Positions 49,046-58,689 of a stretch of 64,000 nt of DNA are shown here, piece after piece. Numbering within the stretch: the first letter of the stretch is position 1; each line of letters starts with the position of its first letter. The position numbers and the translations under genes were made by a program. The DNA comes from Antedon mediterranea. Lineage: Eukaryota; Echinodermata; Crinoidea; Comatulida; Antedonidae. The notes below the pieces were generated by a model, which was not told the DNA's origin, searched no databases, and saw only the letters and a list, made by a program, of their open reading frames with translations. Where the stretch lies: contig NC_092670.1 in NCBI RefSeq assembly GCF_964355755.1, positions 25,467,795 to 25,531,794 of the forward strand, given 5' to 3'.

Positions 49046-49052
49046 CCTGGGG

Positions 49053-49939
49053 TATAGCTTTTGTTTACTACGAAACCCTCGGAAGGCTCAATGACCTACC
49101 ATTTCAACCTTATTTTTGTAGTTGAGCCTCTTGTGACCTCAAAATGTTTTTTATTCCTACACCAAGATAATATAGTTCCACATACCATGTGCTTGTTACT
49201 AAGAAAAATATTAATTTTAACTGCTAAAAAAACAATTTTATCCCGATATGAGGCCTTTATGATTCGAATATTTCATAGTAACAACCCATATACCATAAAC
49301 AATATCCGTTTAGTCCATTTTTTAAATAATTTTTGAAAAATTCCGAGGGGCTCCACTACAAAAACGCCATTTTATGGTATGATGTCATCGCAAGCCAATC
49401 AAACCTGAGGGCGCAATTTGTTTATATCGTTCGTGGCTAAAAACGATCATTTTCGGCGATGTTTTAAACCCTATATTTCGAAAACTACAAGTCATATTTT
49501 CATAATTCTTTCTTTATTATAATATTGATACAAAATACTAACAGGCAATGTATAATTTGTTTGAAAAATATTAACTTTTAATTTTACATCGTTATACCTA
49601 CTCAAGACTGCTGGATATTCATCGGAGATATATATTCACCGTGATCAGAAAAGAAGAAGACTGAAGTAACAGAAGAAAGCCCAGTAAATTTTGAGAAGAT
49701 TTGCAAAGCTGACTTTGTAAACTATTTTTGTATTTCGAAAGTAAATTTTTGTACGGAGCGAACTTGGAACGTTGTTTGTGACTTTGAAGTAAATTAATGT
49801 CTTAGATTGTATTGCATTTAAAAATTTATGTGGATTTCATATTTTTACATATCTGAATGGAATCAAGGTAATACAAATACTTTTATAACATATTTTGTAT
49901 ACATAAGTTTACATATTTCATTAGTAAATTGTTATTAGC
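49053..49939 (+). other. Retrotransposon leader, right part
   Basis: Continues the leader begun at 34591 and ends at the gag start codon. Contains a GAAGAAGA-rich stretch near 49640-49680. No gene. Confidence 0.5.
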
Positions 49940-51277
49940 ATGACAACTTTAAGATCGGGTAAAAATATAGATAAGACTATGTCAGACAAAGATACTAGGG
50001 AAGATATGGTTGACCAAGAAGAGGTTGACCAAGTCAATGAAATATATGATAACATGGCTAGGGATATTGATTTGCCCGAAATACCCGGCGGTATGCCTAA
50101 AGATATGATGCTCGAATATTTTCGAATGAAGTTCGAGGCCGAAAACAAAAAGTTAGAATTACAATACCAACAAGACCAATTAAGATTAGAAGCAGATATA
50201 GAGCAAAGAAAAATTGAATCACAAGAAAGAGTGAAAATGATGGAATTAGAAAATAGGTCTAGCTACAGTAATGCTAGGAATATAGTAGATGAAATGAAGG
50301 TAAAGGTTCCTACTTTGAAGGAATCCGATGATATTGATATATATTTTAGAACATTTGAACACTTGGCAGAAGCCACAGGTTGGGATAAGAATACGTGGTC
50401 CGCTAGGTTAGCACCTGAACTGTCTGGTAAAGCTAGGACAGCATATGCATCCTTAACCGTAAAAGAATGTGTAGATTATGATACCTTAAAGAAGGCAATC
50501 TTAGAAAAGTATGATGTGTCCGCAGAGACCTACAGATTTAAATTTAGAAATTCGAATAGAGTTAAAGATATGTCCATCAGGGAATGGCTGAATGAGCTCT
50601 CCCATTATTTAAAATGTTGGATGAAATGTGCTAATGTAAAAGAAGATGATGCTGCAGGCATTATTGAAATGATTATAATGGAACAGGCACTTGATAAAAT
50701 GCCTGAAGATCTGAGGCTTTATCTTAGAGATAAACAAGTAAATAAGAGCTATGATATGGCTATGATGGCCGATGATTATATAGCTAATAGAGGTGGCCGT
50801 GGCTATTGGAATGCCGTAAATTCTGAAAATAAGCCTACGTATTATAAGGGCCAAGAAAATAGTAAACCTAAGAATGGTACGACTCAGAATAACCCTGGAG
50901 CTAGGCAGCAAGGATACAATAGGTATCGCGGAAGGGGAGGCAAATTCCATAACTATGGTAGAAATTTCCAACAGAGAGAACCTTCAAATGAATGGATTAA
51001 TGGCCTATGCTTCAATTGTAAGGAGAAGGGACATAAAATAGGGGATTGTCCTAAGATGGTAGCAAAAGGAAAGACTAGTGACACTAAGAAGGGCCCGAAT
51101 GTGAAAGATGGCTTAAGATGTGAAGGACTAAAATCAGATAGACCCCTAGTAGTTATAGATAGTGTAGAAAATAAAATGGAGAAATGTACAATACCAGGAA
51201 AATTAGAAGGACAGGATATAACTATGCTTAGAGACTCGGGATGTACAGTACCCAGTCAGCTGTTAAGGAAAGTCTAG
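49940..51277 (+). CDS. gag: Gag polyprotein of the Gmr1-like element
   Basis: ATG at 49940; 445 codons to TAG at 51275. Residues ~60-110 are a charged coiled-coil-like stretch. The capsid-like region (~125-275) contains FRNSNRVKDMSIREWLNELS and IEMIIMEQALDKMPEDLRLY. That arrangement resembles the SCAN domain, which in vertebrates is held to derive from Gmr1-like Gag. A basic, Gly/Arg-rich linker precedes a CCHC zinc knuckle, CFNCKEKGHKIGDC (residues 357-370), for RNA packaging. The last residues hold the protease active-site triplet DSG (TMLRDSGCTVP), so the protease starts in this frame and continues in pol. The gag frame is otherwise intact. Confidence 0.92.
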   Translation: MTTLRSGKNIDKTMSDKDTREDMVDQEEVDQVNEIYDNMARDIDLPEIPGGMPKDMMLEYFRMKFEAENKKLELQYQQDQLRLEADIEQRKIESQERVKMMELENRSSYSNARNIVDEMKVKVPTLKESDDIDIYFRTFEHLAEATGWDKNTWSARLAPELSGKARTAYASLTVKECVDYDTLKKAILEKYDVSAETYRFKFRNSNRVKDMSIREWLNELSHYLKCWMKCANVKEDDAAGIIEMIIMEQALDKMPEDLRLYLRDKQVNKSYDMAMMADDYIANRGGRGYWNAVNSENKPTYYKGQENSKPKNGTTQNNPGARQQGYNRYRGRGGKFHNYGRNFQQREPSNEWINGLCFNCKEKGHKIGDCPKMVAKGKTSDTKKGPNVKDGLRCEGLKSDRPLVVIDSVENKMEKCTIPGKLEGQDITMLRDSGCTVPSQLLRKV

Positions 51278-54200
51278 TGCCTAACAAATGTTACTTGCCA
51301 GGAAAATGGGTTACGTTAAGAGGTATAGGAGGCGATATTACCGTCCCCTTAGCTGAGGTAGCTATAGGAAGTAAGATAGTGACAGGAAAAGTGATTGTAG
51401 CCGTAATCGAAGGATTACAGAGGGACATGTTATTGGGTCATGATTTGGACCAGAATTGTGGGGAAACAATGGTTAAAGAAATGTTCGTCCTAACTAGGGA
51501 GCAAGCCAGAATAGAAAATGATGTTAGAATACAAGACGAAATGATATTGTTAGGGAAAGATAGTAACTTTAAGCCGATAGAAGAGCCGCCTAAAGAAACT
51601 AATGTACAATTGTTGAAAACAGTAGTAAATGAAAACAAAGTAAATAAAACTAAGTGTTTAGATGATATGAATGGAACAGAAATGAATAATTTGTCTGACG
51701 AAAATGAGGATAGAGCTAAAGATAAAACAGTCAAACATAAAACTTATGAACAACAGCACAAGCTGAACCTAACTAAACAAGAACTGATCAAATTGCAAAC
51801 TAAGGATGACTCACTCAAAGGAGTGTTTGACAGGGTAGTCCCTATAGAAGAAATAGGTCAGCATAGGGTATGTTTCTTTATGAGACAAGGTATATTGATG
51901 AGAAATTGGAGTAGTATTAAAGATAAGAATAACCAAGTGGAACAGATTGTATTACCCACTCAGTGTAGACAGGGTGTATTACACTTAGGTCATAATGTGC
52001 CATTTGCAGGTCACATGGGTGTTGAGAAAACTAAAAGTAGAGTCCTGAACCAATTCTATTGGCCAGGTATATTTAAAGATGTGGTAGTCTATTGTAAAGT
52101 CTGTAAGGAATGCCAAAAGGTAGATAAGGGTAAAAGTAAAAGGAAACATACTTTGATACCATTACCGATTATAAGTACACCATTTAAACGTATAGCGATA
52201 GACATTGTTGGACCCTTATCTAGAACAAGCCGTAATAACAAATATATGCTTACTATAATTGACTATGCTACGAGATATCCGGATGCTATCCCGTTACCCA
52301 ATGTTAGAGCTGAAACAGTAGCCAGGGCTCTAATAGAAGTATTTACTAGAGTAGGATTACCCGAAGAGATTGTACATGATCAAGGAACTAATTTCATGTC
52401 TTCAATTATGCAATCTATATGTAGTATGTTGGGGATTAATCAATTAAAGACTACAGTGTACCACCCCCAAAGCAATGAGCTTGTCGAAAGATTTCACGGT
52501 ACATTGAAAAATATGATAAGGACACTTACAGTTAAGCAAAAAAAAAATTGGGATAACTACATACCCCCCTTTCTGTTTGCATACAGAGAAGTTCCTAGTA
52601 AAGCGACGGGCCATTCACCTTTTAAATTGCTTTATGGTAGAGAGGTGAGGGGACCCTTGAGTTTACTCAAAAGTAATTGGGTAGAAGATGAAGAAACATC
52701 TACTGATGTTATCAAATACATGTTAGAAATAAGAGAAAAAATGGAGGAATTAATGAAAGATGCTAATGTAAACAAACTTGAACAACAAGAAATTATGTCC
52801 CACAATTATAACAAGAATGCTATTGATAGAGAATTTGTAGAAGGGGACAAAGTGTTGATATTCCTTCCAGTAGGAAATAGTAAGTTAGACAGTAAATGGC
52901 AAGGCCCCTTCACTGTTACAAAAAAGGTCAATGATGTAAATTATGAAATATACATAGAAGGTAGAAGAAAAGAAAAACAAATTCTACATGTTAATATGTT
53001 AAAGAGATGGTATGATAAAGTAGAAATAAGTAAAGATGGTTATTATGTAGTAACAAATGTCCAGTCGATAGAAGAAGTAGACTTAAATGAAACAGTCCAT
53101 GACAATGAGTTAGATAGTGAAATAGACATAGGATTGTCTTATCATCAATCACAAACATGGAGAGATGTTAACGTTAGTAGTAATTTAAATGATACACAAT
53201 CTAAACAATTAACAGAATTGTTAAAGTACCAACAGAATGTATTCTCGGATGTACCAGGTAGAACTCACTTGGTGACACATGAAATTAAGACTAATGGTGA
53301 AATGCCTATAAGGCATAGGGCATATAGAACGCCCCAAGCATTAAAGGGTAAATTGAAAGAGGAATTAGATAGTATGTTGGCTATGGGTGTAATAGAACCT
53401 ACTGTTAGTGCCTATGCTGCACCTATTATTGCCCTGAAGAAAGGCCAGAATCAAATTAGAATGGTGACAGATTTTAGATCACTAAATAAGACTACACAAT
53501 TTGACCCTTATGTTATGCCTCGCATAGACGAAATGTTGGATGAGGTATCATCCGCAATATACATAACTACGTTAGATCTAACTAAAGGATTTTACCAGGT
53601 GCCTCTGGATCCTAAGACCAAAGACAAATCAGCATTTATTACACAATTTGGACAGTATTGTTACAATGTACTTCCATTTGGTATGCAAAATAGCTCTAGT
53701 ACTTTCCAAAGATTAATGGATAAGGTATTACAAGGTACTGAGAGATATGCTAAGGCATATATAGATGACATATGTATTTATAGTCAAACTTGGAAAGATC
53801 ATATTTTTCATTTGAATGATGTATTAGAAAGATTAAGTAGTGCTGGATTGACAGCAAAGCCTTTGAAATGTAAAATTGCCTATGCACAGGTAGAATTTCT
53901 GGGGCATAAGATTGGTAATGGAGAAATTAGACCCATGATTGATAAGGTTGAGGCTGTGGAAAAGTTCCCCAGACCTTTGTCTAAGAAACAAGTCCGATCA
54001 TTTCTCGGATTAACTGGCTATTACAGAAAATTTGTACAGAACTATGCTGATATTGCTAAACCATTGATTGATTTAACTTTAAAGAGTAAAAGTAATACCG
54101 TTAAGTGGAATGAACAATGTGAAAATGCCTTTGTAACTTTAAAGAAACGACTTACTGATGATAATGTATTAAAAGCCCCAAATTTTGATAAGATGTTTAT

Positions 54201-54561
54201 ATTGCAAACCGATGCCTCAAATTATGGCATAGGTGCAGTGCTGAGCCAAATAGATGGTGAGGATAATGATTATCCCATTGTGTACTTAAGTAGAAAGTTA
54301 TCCGTACATGAGCAGAGATATTCTGTGCCAGAAAAAGAGTGCCTCTCTATTGTTTGGGCTATCAATAAACTTAAGTATTATCTGTATGGTTCTGAATTTC
54401 AAGTTCATACTGACCACCAGGCATTGAGATGGATGGACTCAATGAAGGGTGCCAATGTTAGACTTATGAGATGGGCTCTGTTTTTACAAGGATATAAATT
54501 TAAAGTTATTTACAAGAAAGGATCATTAAATGGAAATGCAGATGGATTAAGCCGTGCATAA
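51241..54561 (+). CDS. pol: Pol of the Gmr1-like element (PR-IN-RT-RH order)
   Basis: Open from 51241 to the stop at 54559-54561, about 1106 codons, in the -1 frame relative to gag with a short overlap. Residues ~1-80: protease remainder (TLRGIGGDITVPLAEV, MLLGHDLD). ~245-300: integrase HHCC finger (HLGHNVPFAGH, CKVCKEC). ~320-420: integrase DDE core (IDIVGPL, VHDQGTNF, YHPQSNELVERFHG). ~550-595: GPF/Y module (KWQGPFTV, HVNMLKRW). ~710-900: reverse transcriptase (MVTDFRSLN, LDLTKGFYQVPL, LPFGMQNSSSTFQRLM, AYIDDICIY). ~985-1106: RNase H (LQTDASNYGIGAVL, PEKECLSIVWAI, VHTDHQALRW). Domain order places integrase before RT, the hallmark of the Gmr1 clade. All catalytic residues seen are present. 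The start is a convention: translation is expected by frameshift from gag. Confidence 0.93.
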   Translation: MYSTQSAVKESLVPNKCYLPGKWVTLRGIGGDITVPLAEVAIGSKIVTGKVIVAVIEGLQRDMLLGHDLDQNCGETMVKEMFVLTREQARIENDVRIQDEMILLGKDSNFKPIEEPPKETNVQLLKTVVNENKVNKTKCLDDMNGTEMNNLSDENEDRAKDKTVKHKTYEQQHKLNLTKQELIKLQTKDDSLKGVFDRVVPIEEIGQHRVCFFMRQGILMRNWSSIKDKNNQVEQIVLPTQCRQGVLHLGHNVPFAGHMGVEKTKSRVLNQFYWPGIFKDVVVYCKVCKECQKVDKGKSKRKHTLIPLPIISTPFKRIAIDIVGPLSRTSRNNKYMLTIIDYATRYPDAIPLPNVRAETVARALIEVFTRVGLPEEIVHDQGTNFMSSIMQSICSMLGINQLKTTVYHPQSNELVERFHGTLKNMIRTLTVKQKKNWDNYIPPFLFAYREVPSKATGHSPFKLLYGREVRGPLSLLKSNWVEDEETSTDVIKYMLEIREKMEELMKDANVNKLEQQEIMSHNYNKNAIDREFVEGDKVLIFLPVGNSKLDSKWQGPFTVTKKVNDVNYEIYIEGRRKEKQILHVNMLKRWYDKVEISKDGYYVVTNVQSIEEVDLNETVHDNELDSEIDIGLSYHQSQTWRDVNVSSNLNDTQSKQLTELLKYQQNVFSDVPGRTHLVTHEIKTNGEMPIRHRAYRTPQALKGKLKEELDSMLAMGVIEPTVSAYAAPIIALKKGQNQIRMVTDFRSLNKTTQFDPYVMPRIDEMLDEVSSAIYITTLDLTKGFYQVPLDPKTKDKSAFITQFGQYCYNVLPFGMQNSSSTFQRLMDKVLQGTERYAKAYIDDICIYSQTWKDHIFHLNDVLERLSSAGLTAKPLKCKIAYAQVEFLGHKIGNGEIRPMIDKVEAVEKFPRPLSKKQVRSFLGLTGYYRKFVQNYADIAKPLIDLTLKSKSNTVKWNEQCENAFVTLKKRLTDDNVLKAPNFDKMFILQTDASNYGIGAVLSQIDGEDNDYPIVYLSRKLSVHEQRYSVPEKECLSIVWAINKLKYYLYGSEFQVHTDHQALRWMDSMKGANVRLMRWALFLQGYKFKVIYKKGSLNGNADGLSRA

Positions 54562-54652
54562 ATAATATTATAGAGGTGTTATTTGTAGATAGTTTAAAGT
54601 AAAATGGTTTTAAATGTTAAATTTTTGGAAAGATTGACACAATCTTTTTCCC

Positions 54653-54663
54653 AAAAAGGGGAA
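54653..54663 (+). promoter_or_regulatory. Polypurine tract
   Basis: AAAAAGGGGAA lies directly before the 3' LTR start (TGTCAT), the plus-strand priming site for reverse transcription. Confidence 0.88.
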
Positions 54664-55113
54664 TGTCATATTATTGATGTTGTGATTCTCTGTGTTTAGA
54701 GAAGGATGCTTTAGACCAGGTCCGCCTTAATTAGCCAATCAAAATCGCATAAATTTTGGAGGGAAAATGTTATCCTCCTCTGAAGCCTAAAATTTGCATA
54801 TCCAGTATAAAAGTAGAATGTAATAGATATTAGAGGAGAAGAGAGAATAAGATCAGAGTAGATAAACGGAAAGATGATAAAGAGAATATTAAGGCTTGAC
54901 TGGTAGTGGTAGAAAGATGTATTAATCGAATTACAAGGAATAAAAGTTCTAGTTGAGTTAAATATACTTTTTGTATGAGTTATCATTCAGTGACAGCTGT
55001 GTACGTCGCGTGGAAATATATACGCCTGAGAAAGCTTGGAACGACAGCTGTGTACGTCGAGTGGATATACGCCTGAGAAAGCTCGGAACCAACTAAAAGA
55101 TAAATTCACTACA
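54664..55113 (+). repeat. 3' LTR
   Basis: Identical by eye over all 450 bases to the 5' LTR. TATAAAA at 54806-54812. Followed by the GCATC target duplication. Confidence 0.95.
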
Positions 55114-55118
55114 GCATC

Positions 55119-55250
55119 TTACAGTACTTCAATCCTGTATTACTTTTTTATCAGTTTGTATATATACTTTTGTTTTTATTTTTTGTTTTTCTCTTGTAAA
55201 TACTTTTGTTAATTGAATTTTTCATTCTTTTGTACTTTTATTTTAACTTT
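55119..55250 (+). pseudogene. Right remainder of the split LINE
   Basis: TTACAGTACTTCAATCCTG continues the LINE interrupted at 34124. It turns T-rich within about 100 bases, so little coding sequence is left. Confidence 0.5.
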
Positions 55251-56000
55251 TACTTTATTATGGACGCACCTTTTTATTCAAGAAGTGTGCCACTGTTTCA
55301 AAAGTGTAGGCTTTCCAAGTAAATTATTATTATTTAATGTTAAATAGGATGCTATGGTTGGTCGGTTTGGTTAAAACAGAGAACTCTCAAATGCGATGCT
55401 AAATTAATTCATCTTTTGTACTTAAAGTGCTCAACCATTTTAATGGTAATAATTGCTAAGTTCTTGTCTTTAATGATAATCAATTTTAACAGCTTGTTCT
55501 GAAATATGAAACAACAGCCAATACAAAATTACAATTAAAGATATAACTAAAAATAAAATCAACTAAGGTCCTGTTTATTAATAATGAATAGGGCTCTCAA
55601 TAAATATAATTTATGCATCTGCAAAATTTAAACAAATTTTATAAAGGATTGTATGCATACAATAATGCCACTGTATATAAGTATACTGAAAGTTTTATAT
55701 TCACAACTACTCTTTCTAAAAGGGAAACTTGTGGAAACTAAAATTACTATTTCAATACTTTTCAGATTTTTATTTTGCGTCGAAATGAAAATAATAAGCC
55801 TCTATTAAATTTATAACGTTCTGACTTAGAAACCAATATCATTTTCATCAAAAATATCGATAATATGAAGTAACAATTGTGTACTTTCTTCAAACGAATT
55901 TGGCATCGTATAATTATCCACATCATTCAGCAATGTCCAGCAGCAAAGACCGGAGAGCATCCATACTTTGGAGGTTCATCGCAGTAGTTACGGTTTACCT
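55251..56000. other. Intergenic, no supported gene
   Basis: AT-rich. Includes TTATTATTATTTAATG near 55325. No coding frame with recognisable motifs. Confidence 0.35.
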
Positions 56001-56239
56001 CCTAAATATCATCATCAGAAAATCGCAATGGAAATTTATAATCTCTTGTTCCATATATTTCGGGTAAAAAATACAGGACGTCTGGTTTCCCACATGGGAC
56101 TTCCAGATTAGTTTGATTGCGAATTCGATGTTGATTCCACATTTCGGCTGTGCGAGAAACATCCCTCTGGATTAAGTCGTTAAAACAGAATCTAATACAT
56201 TCAATGTGAAGTTCATTAGATGTATCTACCAGTCCCCTG

Positions 56240-56479
56240 TCTCGAAGATCTTTCAAGTGATTAATCCAAAAGCGAGTACAAAGACGCTGTAAGTAAGACC
56301 AAAAGGCCTCGATACGCTGATTTGCCACGGATCTGCCATACAAGAAACTTTTGGCACCACTCATTGAATCGCGATCATTTGATCTTAACGCTACCTGAAT
56401 GAGTCTAATCAAAGAGTTCTCGGTTCCTCTGTCAGCACGGATAACTCTAGGTACTCCGTGTATTTTCTGCACATATTCT
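56240..56479. repeat. 240-bp direct duplication, copy 1
   Basis: Matches 57827-58066 without a visible difference (TCTCGAAGATC... to ...CACATATTCT). The two copies flank unrelated sequence 56480-57826. They lie within transposase coding sequence, covering the second Asp to beyond the Glu of the DDE core. Confidence 0.93.
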
Positions 56480-56656
56480 TCTTTTTTTTTCTCTTTCGTG
56501 GGGGTCACCCACATTTATTCATTCCTTTTACAAATATATATTACATAACATCGTCATTTTTATAAAATAAAGAACAATAAAATGCAATATAACAGCTAAA
56601 AAGGCACTATATCTATACATGTACATAAAATCGATGGAGTAAAAGTATGCTTTAAC

Positions 56657-57406
56657 AAGGCCAACAGCCATTAAGTCGCGTGCTACAATGCATAGTGATA
56701 CCGGACCGACAGACAAACAGACAGACGGACCGACCGACATAGTGAACTATACTGACCGAAATTACTGAACATGTTTAAAAATGTTGAAATGTTTAAAAAC
56801 ATTTATATTTTTTTAATTTACACGTGCGTAGCCTGTCACTTTTGTAATTTCGAGTTGAAAAGTAAGTCAAGAAAACAGAAATCGGGTAAAAAGAGTGCGC
56901 AATAACATTTAACGCGCAGTGCGTGCGCAAAAATCTGCGCACTCATGGCAATTTTGTAAACGCTTAAAATTGCCTGAAACGTACTCTTATTTCATCGAAA
57001 ATAAATTTTGAAAATTTTAAGCACGCGTACGCATGCGTTACATGCGCTACGCACGTAATTGTATTGCCATATGATGATTTATGCCCTGAAATTTATGAGT
57101 ACCAAATTTTATTTAATTGTGATTCATGGTTGTTGTTAAGATATGATTACAAACGTGATTTCGTTAAATCGTGCGTAGACCGCGTAATTTTTTATTGCGC
57201 ACCGTGAAAACATAACCACATCGATTCCTGGCCATAAGGAATATTCTGTGAAAAATTGACTTAGCTAGATTAAACTGATATGAAGATAAGGTCATAAAGC
57301 GATAAAACGCATAGTGATACCGGACCGACAGACAGACAGACAGACCGACAGACAGACAGACCGACCGACCGACATAGTGAACTATAGAGTCGCTTCCACG
57401 CGACTA
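56657..57406. mobile_element. GACA-microsatellite element, copy A
   Basis: Starts AAGGCCAACAGCCATTAAGT and ends AGTCGCTTCCACGCGACT (a hairpin). Near each end is the phrase AGTGATACCGGACC, a (GACA/GACC)n run and GACATAGTGAACTATA. The middle has CpG-rich 'GCGCGCAAAAAT'-like words. It lies inside the insert that splits the transposase. About 750 bp, non-coding. Confidence 0.85.
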
Positions 57407-57826
57407 AAAACGTACATTTTATGTTTATTGCAAGTTATAGTAAAAGTACAACTATTTATAATTTAAATTTACTTTATATTAAGAAATGTATTAAAAAGTA
57501 GCTGTTTCTTTTATTATATCTTAAATCAGTACTCACAATTTGTTTCTTTATTTCTTTTGACCTTATATTACATCCGTTACAAATATATACACACATACAC
57601 ACATTAATATACCTATTTACATTTACGAATCAGTTTAATATAGTTATTATAAACACATTATATGCTACTTTTTATGTTTTGGCCTTGTATAACATTTGTT
57701 TCATTCCACTATTTCTATTCCTTTAAAGTTCTTTTCTTACTATGTTGGCCCTTTACATTTACCAGTTTGTTTACTTATATGCTTGACCGTGTGTTTCAGT
57801 CTATGTTTTACCCTAATACATTTATT

Positions 57827-58066
57827 TCTCGAAGATCTTTCAAGTGATTAATCCAAAAGCGAGTACAAAGACGCTGTAAGTAAGACCAAAAGGCCTCGAT
57901 ACGCTGATTTGCCACGGATCTGCCATACAAGAAACTTTTGGCACCACTCATTGAATCGCGATCATTTGATCTTAACGCTACCTGAATGAGTCTAATCAAA
58001 GAGTTCTCGGTTCCTCTGTCAGCACGGATAACTCTAGGTACTCCGTGTATTTTCTGCACATATTCT
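57827..58066. repeat. 240-bp direct duplication, copy 2
   Basis: See 56240-56479. Continues without a break into the 5' part of the transposase on its right side. Confidence 0.93.
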
Positions 58067-58689
58067 AAAAAGAACTGTGCTATATATCTCGGATTCTTAT
58101 TGCTGGGACAAACTTTGATCCACAATAGTCTTCTTGAGTATCCATCTATTGCAGCATGTACTGAAATTCCAAAAGGTTTTAGTTTGTCAAATCCGTCAAC
58201 ATGTATCATGTAATTGGGACCTTTATTGGAGTAAAGGCGACGTCGAAAAGCTCTGGTCCATCTTGAGTCCACTCCTTCAGGATCTAACTCTCGAAGAATT
58301 ATTCTCACAGTCTCCTGGGATACACTTAAGTGGTAACGTGTGGTTATCAAACGCCACATAAAACGGTAACCCACAGAATCCGGCAAATTATTTAGAGCAC
58401 TTTGTACGACTTCCACTACATCTTCTAACGGTGAATGTACTCGACGGCGTAGCCTTAACCTTGCCAATATACGTCGTATTTGACGTAAGCTTAAAACTAT
58501 GTCATGTCTTAAAAGCAGAAACCCGATTATTTCGACTGCAGTGTATCCAGCATAAAAGTAATGTTCTATTAACTCTTCTCTCGTAAAATCAGCGTTGTAT
58601 CGTTCCAGTAGTTCTGCTGCCGTATACAATCCCGGAGCCGACACACATGGGAATGCGATTATCAAGTACACAAAAACCTGGTATAGGAA

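Larger units (their letters stand above)
35045..49052. mobile_element. 14-kb composite insert with CCAGTTG/CAACTGG array ends
   Basis: Termini are inverted copies: CCCAGGTAAAAATTCCAGTT at 35045 and its complement ending at about 49051. Each is followed inward by a dense array of CCAGTTG or CAACTGG words (35057-35320; 48655-49040). It interrupts the leader of the LTR element. Inside lie the foldback element 35785-39310 and the TIR transposon 39814-47657. Once these are removed about 2.6 kb remain, without a transposase, so the outer element seems non-autonomous. No clear target duplication was found (at most GT). Subterminal arrays of short motifs are known as transposase-binding sites in CACTA and other TIR elements; superfamily unknown here. 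Confidence 0.7.
34120..55118 (+). mobile_element. Gmr1-like LTR retrotransposon with nested insertions
   Basis: LTR to LTR spans 34125-55113 (20,989 bp); target duplication GCATC at 34120-34124 and 55114-55118. Both LTRs are 450 bp and read identical, pointing to a young insertion. The PBS follows the 5' LTR and the polypurine tract precedes the 3' LTR. Removing the 14-kb insert (35045-49052) leaves about 7.0 kb, a normal length. Gag (49940-51277) and pol (51241-54561) follow the leader. Pol has integrase before RT, the order known from Gmr1-type Ty3/gypsy elements and otherwise from Ty1/copia. No env-like frame is seen between pol and the 3' LTR. Confidence 0.93.
56002..58678 (-). pseudogene. 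DDE integrase-like transposase, broken by a 1.35-kb insert
   Basis: Minus strand. The 5' part (58678-57827) starts at a TATACCAG acceptor and encodes a helical, Arg-rich N-terminus (SLRQIRRILARLRLRRR) and the catalytic core: first Asp in MIHVDGFDKLKPFG, second in VIRADRGTEN, Glu in NQRIEAFW (DDE). The 3' part (56479-56002) repeats the second Asp-Glu region and continues RDRGLVDTSNELHIECIRFC, then PCGKPDVLYFLPEIYGTRDY to the stop. Joined by eye at the duplicated block, it matches the length and ending of the integrase-core proteins common in fish, cnidarian and echinoderm genomes; the superfamily (IS3EU-like is one option) was not verified. Frames are otherwise intact, so the break is recent. 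A first exon upstream of 58678 was not found. Terminal repeats of the parent transposon are not evident. Confidence 0.8.

Noticed and set aside
54562-54652. Envelope gene, which would make the LTR element an errantivirus-like agent
   Set aside because: Only about 90 bases lie between the pol stop and the polypurine tract, and no extra frame with a signal peptide or membrane span is seen.
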